Shown here piece by piece: positions 57,897 to 64,000 of a DNA stretch of 64,000 nt; the first letter of the stretch is position 1, and each line of letters opens with the position of its first letter. The stretch comes from Conchocele bisecta (taxonomy: Eukaryota; Mollusca; Bivalvia; Lucinida; Thyasiridae): the NCBI GenBank assembly GCA_029237695.1, contig CM055271.1:35026462-35090461 (forward strand). Reading direction: 5' to 3'. Position numbers and translations under genes: made by a program. The notes under the pieces are model-generated. The model was not told the origin of the DNA, searched no databases, and saw only the letters and a list, made by a program, of their open reading frames with translations.

Positions 57897-60800
57897 GTAG
57901 TTTAACTGTATTATTGACAAGACACAACATATAGCAGTTGTTTACTATACCGTGCATCACATTACATTTAGATGCGGGTGGAAGGTACGGAGCATGGGAA
58001 TGGTAATTTAACGATGCGTTGCATCCTTTCAATAATCCCGATATCATTTATGTTTCTGTTTTCATTGTACGTGACAGTTGAATTCGGTTATACCCATTAT
58101 AAAACACTGAAATCAACTGCAGTGCACATCAATCTATGCATTAGGTTATATATTATATGTACATTGTGACACATAACTCTTTTGCTCTTTCTCCCAATCT
58201 CCTCTCTCACTTTCTTTACTCTCTCTTTTTATCCGATTTTTCTTTTCGTACATTGTGCAAATATATATATATATATACCGCAAGATTATTGGTATGTACC
58301 CATGTGCATATACCTGTATACTTATCGCCATTGCTGTTAAATTGGTGTATTGTTGAAATACTTGGGTAAGGGCTGTAATTAATGTTGTGAGAACTTGTAG
58401 CCCAAGCCCATTGTACTTATATATTCAATAAACTATGTTTAAACTATAAAATAATAATAATCCTATTACTGTTAGGGGCTGGGCTAAGTGACTGGCGTGG
58501 CGCGGATCTGACACCATATCAGATAGTCTATTATCAGGGGTGAATATATATGGGCCGTGCTCTGTGAAAACCAGCCTTAATGACACAATTTTCGATTTTC
58601 ATTTTCTGATGAGGACACAATATGCTGAAAAGAAAATGCTAATATGTTTCATAATTTTTATTTTAACTCACTTTCTGTAACACCATGTGAATCACGCACG
58701 GAAAAATGTCATCGATAAAATGACGTTATTGAAACAGTGACGTTTGTACAATGCAATTCAACAGCCTACAGTATAAATGAGTGTTCATAGACTCATTGAC
58801 TGTGCTTGCTGTAAACTTTATTTGCTGTTACGTTACACTAAATGTATATACACGTGTTAGTATGTATACTATTAAACATTGAACAGAATAAAACTATGAT
58901 ATGTACATGTTACCAACAAAAGAAACGTACCACGATGGATTTTAAATATATAATTAGCCGACCTGTGGCTGTGTTTGCCATCATCGCCATAATATATTAT
59001 GCATATAATTATACATGTGTCATGAGAACGATACATTGTCATTAGTACATTCAGCACCTTTGAAAACAAAGAAATTAGCGGCCAACACAGACATGCTAAA
59101 AACACATTGTATTTTGAATACATATCTGCACACTATAACCCATTCAGTGATTTACACACTAAATATGTCCGGATCTCAAAATTGATTTCGTTGGAATGAC
59201 GCTCCACGAACTTGACCCTGTGACATTTGTTCGAAGCGGCTCGTTTGAATTTAGACGCGTTGAATATGCAAATCTGGAATGAGTGTGTATTTGTTTTATA
59301 TTATTTACACGACTCTGACTAGAACGGCCTTTTGATAAAATATAAAGCACGCAGCCGTCCAGTGTTTAGTACAATGTAATAAGTAAATTAATAACGATCT
59401 GCCAAAGTCGGACTTCTTAAACATGTTAAATTTGAAAATGTTGGAGACCTGTCTGATCAGTGTATGCAATTATTGCAAATATACTAGTAAAATATATGCT
59501 ATACATTCATATAACAATATTTAAAAGTGGTAATTTTAAAGAATATTTACATTGTTATCAAATGGCAATCGTACGGCTGATTCAATGTGATATTTTAGAA
59601 AGTCGATACAATTACGTGTCAGGGTACATGTATGTGGTAGCAGATACAGATACAAATCAGTAGGCTACATTCTCTGGTGGCTACAATTATGTTCGCAGTA
59701 AATATGCCTGTGACACAATACCAACACATTAAATACTAAAACATGTTTGGCTAAGTGTCAACATGATGCGAGATGACAGGAGCCGCGTGTATTTGGCACT
59801 ACCATAATTTCATATCTGTGATACGTTTATTTTTCTGAAAATTTCCAAATTGCATTTTTAGGTTGATTTTCGAAGCATTCGACATGCGAAACAGTAAATT
59901 AAGCGAATTAAGACCTGTGCACAGTTCTATTCGTGGCCAATTTTATCCAGAATACGTGTCTCAATAATTTAACTGTTTACATTTTCTTTCATAAAAGATC
60001 GCGGTCCAATATCTGCACGTCCACGTAATCTGAACAGGACCGTTTAACATAATTAGCCCCTGGTTCGATCTTCAATTTGCAAGTACATGTATATTTGATG
60101 GTGATCGCCAGATAGGATAATTTTATTTTCTTTGAGTATTCCGGTTTCAACCCAAATTAAGAAACATACAGACGCCTCCATCTACGCTGACGCTGATTTT
60201 GTGATGTGATATCAAAACATACCGTTCGTATGGTTATTTAGTTTCAAATGTCTTGGCACAAGTTGTCCATATATATTATAAAAATCATTTGAAATATGCC
60301 CATTTGTATAAAAATAATCGAGAAAATCACTACGTGTTTCCTTAAAGGAAAACGAAAAAACAGACAACTATCTGAACCATTATAAAGACAACAGTAAAAT
60401 TCTGCTACGCTTTCCGACATTAAAATATTTGTGAGCCACAATTAGTAAAACGTATGGTTATAAATAGGACAACTTATTGCAATGACGCAACGTTGTCAGA
60501 TGGCAAAATCCGACGTGACGTTGGTAAATTTAGGCGTAACTTTATGACGTCATTTTCAGGCCTTGATGTCGTTGTTATTAAGGATGGTTGTCACAGAGCG
60601 CGGCCCATATGTATATTGCATAAAATCGGTACTCACAGTTTAATAACACTGTGTCATAAAAATCATATTACAGTAGTGTCAAAAAAATCGACGTCACAAC
60701 TCAGCATAGCCTTGTTTTATAAATATCATATTACATCATCACTCATGTAAGATCCTCTATTTAAGTCAATATTCTCCCCATCAGTACGTGAAACGCGGGA

Positions 60801-61029
60801 TTGTATCCACCCCGTCAATCCGGCATATATGGTATTAGCTGTTGACAGTCCAGTACAAATCATGAACTGAGGAAATAAATAAATTTGCAGAAACGTATTG
60901 CTTTCATCGAGAATGAATTTAATGCAATTTCACCACAATACATTATTTTATACATATAAATTTTCGCCTACATGAGTATCCAGCAGACAGAGTAACCCGA
61001 GCAACTCGTCGACAGCGCTCGTCTACTTG
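57897..61029. other. Intron or intergenic sequence
   Basis: No exon was recognised. It includes a pyrimidine-rich stretch at 58,185-58,240, a (TA)n tract at 58,260-58,277, and dispersed-repeat copies at 58,475 and 60,795. A TATAAA at 60,955-60,960 lies 70 bp before a plausible start codon. Confidence 0.55.
60955..60960 (+). promoter_or_regulatory. TATA box candidate
   Basis: TATAAA, 70 bp upstream of the ATG at 61,030. It would place a start site near 60,985-60,990 and give a 5' leader of about 40 nt. In AT-rich DNA this can occur by chance; the signal-peptide-like start just after it adds weight. Confidence 0.35.
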
Positions 61030-61285
61030 ATGAGTTGGAAACTGACCTGCGCTATCTTTATCGTTGTAGCAATTCCTTGTGAGCATCCAATGGACAGCAT
61101 GCTGGACACATACATGGAATTTACCTGCTCGGCCACAGGCTACTACTACGGCGTTACGTGTCAGTTATCGTGTGAACAAAAACTGCCACTGAACGGCAGT
61201 GACGTGATTGCATGCGAGAAATCATCTTCCAATCCGACATCTGGAGTCTGGGACTGGGGCACTGGAATTATGCCGCATTGTGAAG
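61030..61285 (+). CDS. Exon with signal-peptide-like start and CCP (sushi) domain
   Basis: From ATG at 61,030 the reading MSWKLTCAIFIVVA looks like a signal peptide (one Lys, then a hydrophobic core), with cleavage before IPCEHP. It continues into a CCP module of about 66 residues: C-EHP-C...GVTCQLSCEQ...IACEK...GVWDW...PHCEG, with the conserved Cys and Trp. The exon ends G|GTTGGA at 61,285, phase 1; the donor is weak. Alternatively this is an internal exon beginning at 61,070 after TTGTAG, also phase 1 (72 codons). The hydrophobic lead and TATA box favour the first reading. CCP modules mediate binding in complement-like and adhesion proteins. Confidence 0.7.
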
Positions 61286-62735
61286 GTTGGAGTTGGCGTC
61301 TGCTGTGTCCGTTGTGCTTTTGGTTTCCTTGGAATGAAAATGCCTCAGATATCATGTTTCAGCCTGCATTGACCAAATACAGTCCGACTCATAACACTAT
61401 TCTGTATCAGAAATTGACGCTGATGTAATCACGTATTATAAAATTACTTTCACAGACGATTCATTGTTTCACCAACGTCACGTCACATTCCTGAATGACG
61501 TCAGTTTAATGACGCAACGCAGACAAGTCGTTTGTTGTTAACAAAGAAAAGCACATACATGTACGCGCATGTAATAGTCGTCACTTGATACATAAAATAT
61601 CTGGCTAGTGATAATATAATATCATGATAGTATTTTAGTCTTATATCACGTTTATTGTCCTGTTGAAACATTGGAAAAACTAACTTCCGGTTGAGGCATA
61701 TTGATCGCTAAAGTAAAAAGGAAAATATATATTGCTGTTTATTGTTTGCAATTCGCATGTGTTTTACCACATATGTTTCTATTTTAAAGGAAGCAAGAAA
61801 ATAAATAAAACGAAATGTTTGTATATATTAAGTTTGCTCGCAATAACCATTGATTAATAGTAAAATGTCAACAATTGTTAGTGCTTTGAATTTTCGTAGC
61901 CGTTAATTACTTAATTACAATTGCATACAGGACAAGTTCAATCCCGGTAGTGTCTGATACATTCAGTTCTGGTATTGTTAAATTCGGTTATATGTGCCTA
62001 TCATACACGTACATCGTCTTTGTGGTGATTATGTACACGTTTGTAATACTGAAAATATATTGTTATAACGCTCTTGCATAGTTTCAAGTATTTATTTATT
62101 TTATGGTGCAATAGTCATACAGCCAATATCAATTCCTGGAGTTGATATTTACTATATTGCAAGCGGACAGTCAAATGCGATTATTAGCCGACACATGCAT
62201 GTTTATGATCAGTGACAAGTTGTGTAGGTATTTATAAAATATTCATTGACAGTTCTCAACCCTTGTTGTGAAATGCATCTTCGGAAGTATCATCTGAGAT
62301 ACGGCCACTTTAATACGCATACTGGGAACGATATTGGTCATTTGTACATGTGATTTTAAAGTGAAACTGTGTTCATGTCGATGACTGTGAGTACCGCTTG
62401 TCTCTTTAAATGATGTCTTTATAGTTTACCCGAGTTCTTCGGTCTGCGTTGTGTATGCTATTTAAATGGTGTGGTTAACCCATTCATACTATTAATAACA
62501 CGTGTACTCAGAAAAGCTGCGTGTAGTGTCCCACCAGAGTATGAATTGTTTTGAAGTATGTTAAATTGTTTAAATAACATTGTATCATTAAGGCCAACGT
62601 ATATACTCAATGTATATCAGTTAAGAGTAAACTATTTTAAGACACCAGACTATGTTTGTCAATTTATATTTAGTAACAGGCATTCTTGATTCCATATAAT
62701 AGAACTCGGAACATAAGTATTATTTATCATTTCAG
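61286..62735. other. Intron
   Basis: 1.45 kb between two CCP exons of matching phase. No repeat or exon is recognised. Confidence 0.6.
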
Positions 62736-62933
62736 TGATAACATGTCCAGCACTGGACCCTCCTGCAAACGGATCATTTAGCATGCACAGTATTAATCTT
62801 CGACCTGTCGCTGTCATGCATTGTCAAGTTGGGTACGCTCTTCCAAACGCTATTGATGACTTCGATGGCAACATCTACTGCCTAGATACAGGAATATGGA
62901 CACTGCCAATGGATGAGGTTCCTGACTGTGTTG
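62736..62933 (+). CDS. Host exon encoding a CCP (sushi) domain
   Basis: A 66-codon exon, phase 1 at both ends, between ATTTCAG| and G|GTAATT. The reading ITCPALDPPANGSFSMHSIN ... VMHCQVGYALPNA ... IYCLDTGIWTLPMDEVPDC shows the four-Cys, Gly-Tyr and Trp pattern of the CCP fold (C-P-x-L-x-x-P-x-N-G, GY, C...W...C). It is the second CCP of the gene beginning near 61.03 kb. Confidence 0.88.
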
Positions 62934-63195
62934 GTAATTGACAGTTTACGTCATAATAGTTTAATGTTTAGTTGTGAGTTACTACACCATAAGCCACTGT
63001 AGGCGAAGTAATATTTTTGTTGCGACATTCGTAATTGCAGTAAACATACCACATATACATATCAAACTGCTAAGTGCCACGGCAATCAAAGTAGAAAGTC
63101 CAATGCGATTTTGTTTGCCTATTGTCGTACATGCTTATATATACAATGCACATTTATTGTTGACTGTGGTTTATATTGGGCTTTATTATTTGCAG
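62934..63195. other. Intron
   Basis: 262 bp between the CCP exon and the next exon, ending in TTATTTGCAG. No other feature. Confidence 0.7.
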
Positions 63196-63687
63196 TGCCG
63201 ACCGTGCCTTGGTTGCAGTTGTCGAGTGAATTGTATTATACAGGCGCATGTAACAGCTCCCAGGCACAGGAACAAATCAAGCAACAATATATCAAACGAA
63301 TGGAAAAGATCGAATCTACCACATGGTCAAATATTTGTAAGAACATTACCACGTGCAAAACGACAAACGTACGTGTTGTGTGTGGACCAATCCGTAACGC
63401 GGAACGTCGTTCTACACATGAACTTGTGGGACGCGACGCTACAAAATATGTCAGAATCACGTGGAATTTTGCTGTTCCCTTTGACAAAGGAGTCATGACG
63501 ACGATGGATGCCTACATGGCCCTGTTTCCGATATTATCTGATATGGCTGAAAAGTTTAAAAGTATGTTAAGTGGCGGTCATATGGATATTCCTGGGCTCA
63601 CGTTAAAACCCGACAGCTATAAGTATAACACAGCCGCAACATTGGAGTGTGATGGAGAAGGATACCAGCGCGATGGAGACAAGTGCA
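63196..63687 (+). CDS. Host exon, 164-residue extracellular module of unknown type
   Basis: Between TTTGCAG| and A|GTAAGT (strong donor), phase 1 on both sides. The reading starts VPTVPWLQLSSELYYTGACN and runs through a helical, charged segment (QEQIKQQYIKRMEKIE) and a CKN...TCKTTNVRVVCG part with paired Cys. Then comes a strand-rich segment (YVRITWNFAVPFD) and a helix (MALFPILSDMAEKFKSML), and it ends TLECDGEGYQRDGDKC. The last part resembles the lead into a Cys-rich GCC2/GCC3 (ephrin-receptor-like) repeat, which would be on the next exon outside the window. I recall comparable segments in SVEP1-like molluscan proteins but cannot name the domain. Confidence 0.75.
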
Positions 63688-64000
63688 GTAAGTGACAAGC
63701 GGCGTACATTGAGCTCCTTAACTCTTACAATGCTGACTTATGTTTTGTTGTTTTTATTTCTGTTTCCATTTTTCTCATCAAAGCATGCTTTCACAACATT
63801 TTGGAATAATTTCTAATAGAAGTGACTCTAAAGTGCTGTCAAATCCTGTTTTAAGCTAGAAGGAAGACAAAATATAAAACATCAGCGGACGACATTTTTT
63901 CTTTCCCGCATTCTAAGGGTAATTAGCCCATAGATCTTTAATAGGCTGATCAGTGAGTATATACTGTCTGTTCCACGTTTTGTTGCCGATGAACTTTTGG
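63688..64000. other. Start of next intron
   Basis: Non-coding sequence to the window end. The gene on the plus strand is expected to continue beyond it. Confidence 0.6.

Overview
The window looks like nuclear DNA of a marine invertebrate, most likely a mollusc. This is inferred, not proven. The background is AT-rich, full of short repeats and almost free of long open frames. The only host-type coding sequence is a set of small phase-1 exons for secreted HYR and CCP (sushi) modules. No species can be named from the sequence alone.

Layout. 1-10.2 kb is non-coding: two satellite families, a foldback element with an 8-bp target duplication (4429-5135) and a mariner-like element with TA ends (7258-8160). 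10,262-13,001 is the end of a Polinton/Maverick-type virus-like element (P-1): a decayed protein-primed DNA polymerase next to a 107-nt terminal hairpin. 13.5-15.5 kb is a dead non-LTR reverse transcriptase. 17.7-19.0 kb carries a duplicated 287-bp unit. 20,348-41,470 is a composite Polinton. Its outer element (P-A) has related inverted ends and a candidate 6-bp target duplication ACATCA. P-A keeps a coiled-coil/membrane protein gene, a capsid-like gene cut at 23,728, and a deleted polymerase at its right end. A second, related Polinton (P-B) begins at 23,729 inside the capsid-like gene in opposite orientation. It carries the fuller gene set: polymerase (+), then on the minus strand integrase, four small proteins, packaging ATPase and capsid-like protein, then the coiled-coil gene (+) and a possible minor capsid gene (-). 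A 40-bp-class minisatellite follows at 36.1-37.2 kb. 41.5-49.3 kb is non-coding, with a minisatellite array interrupted by a TIR element. 49.4-63.7 kb holds host exons on the plus strand.

How the parts relate. P-A and P-B share one gene order: coiled-coil and capsid-like genes diverge from a short shared promoter, the capsid-like gene is followed by the ATPase and the rest of the late block, and the polymerase runs toward the integrase from the other end. Both are inactivated by many frameshifts, stops and deletions, so they read as endogenous viral fossils. Although their structural genes are clearly homologous, their polymerases and termini belong to different subfamilies. In the host part, an exon at 49.4 kb and a HYR exon at 57.6 kb lie upstream of a likely separate secreted protein that starts at 61,030 with a TATA box, a signal-peptide-like start, two CCP modules and a 164-residue module of unknown type.

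No rRNA, tRNA, CRISPR array or prokaryotic operon is visible. Product names rest on motif recognition without database searches.
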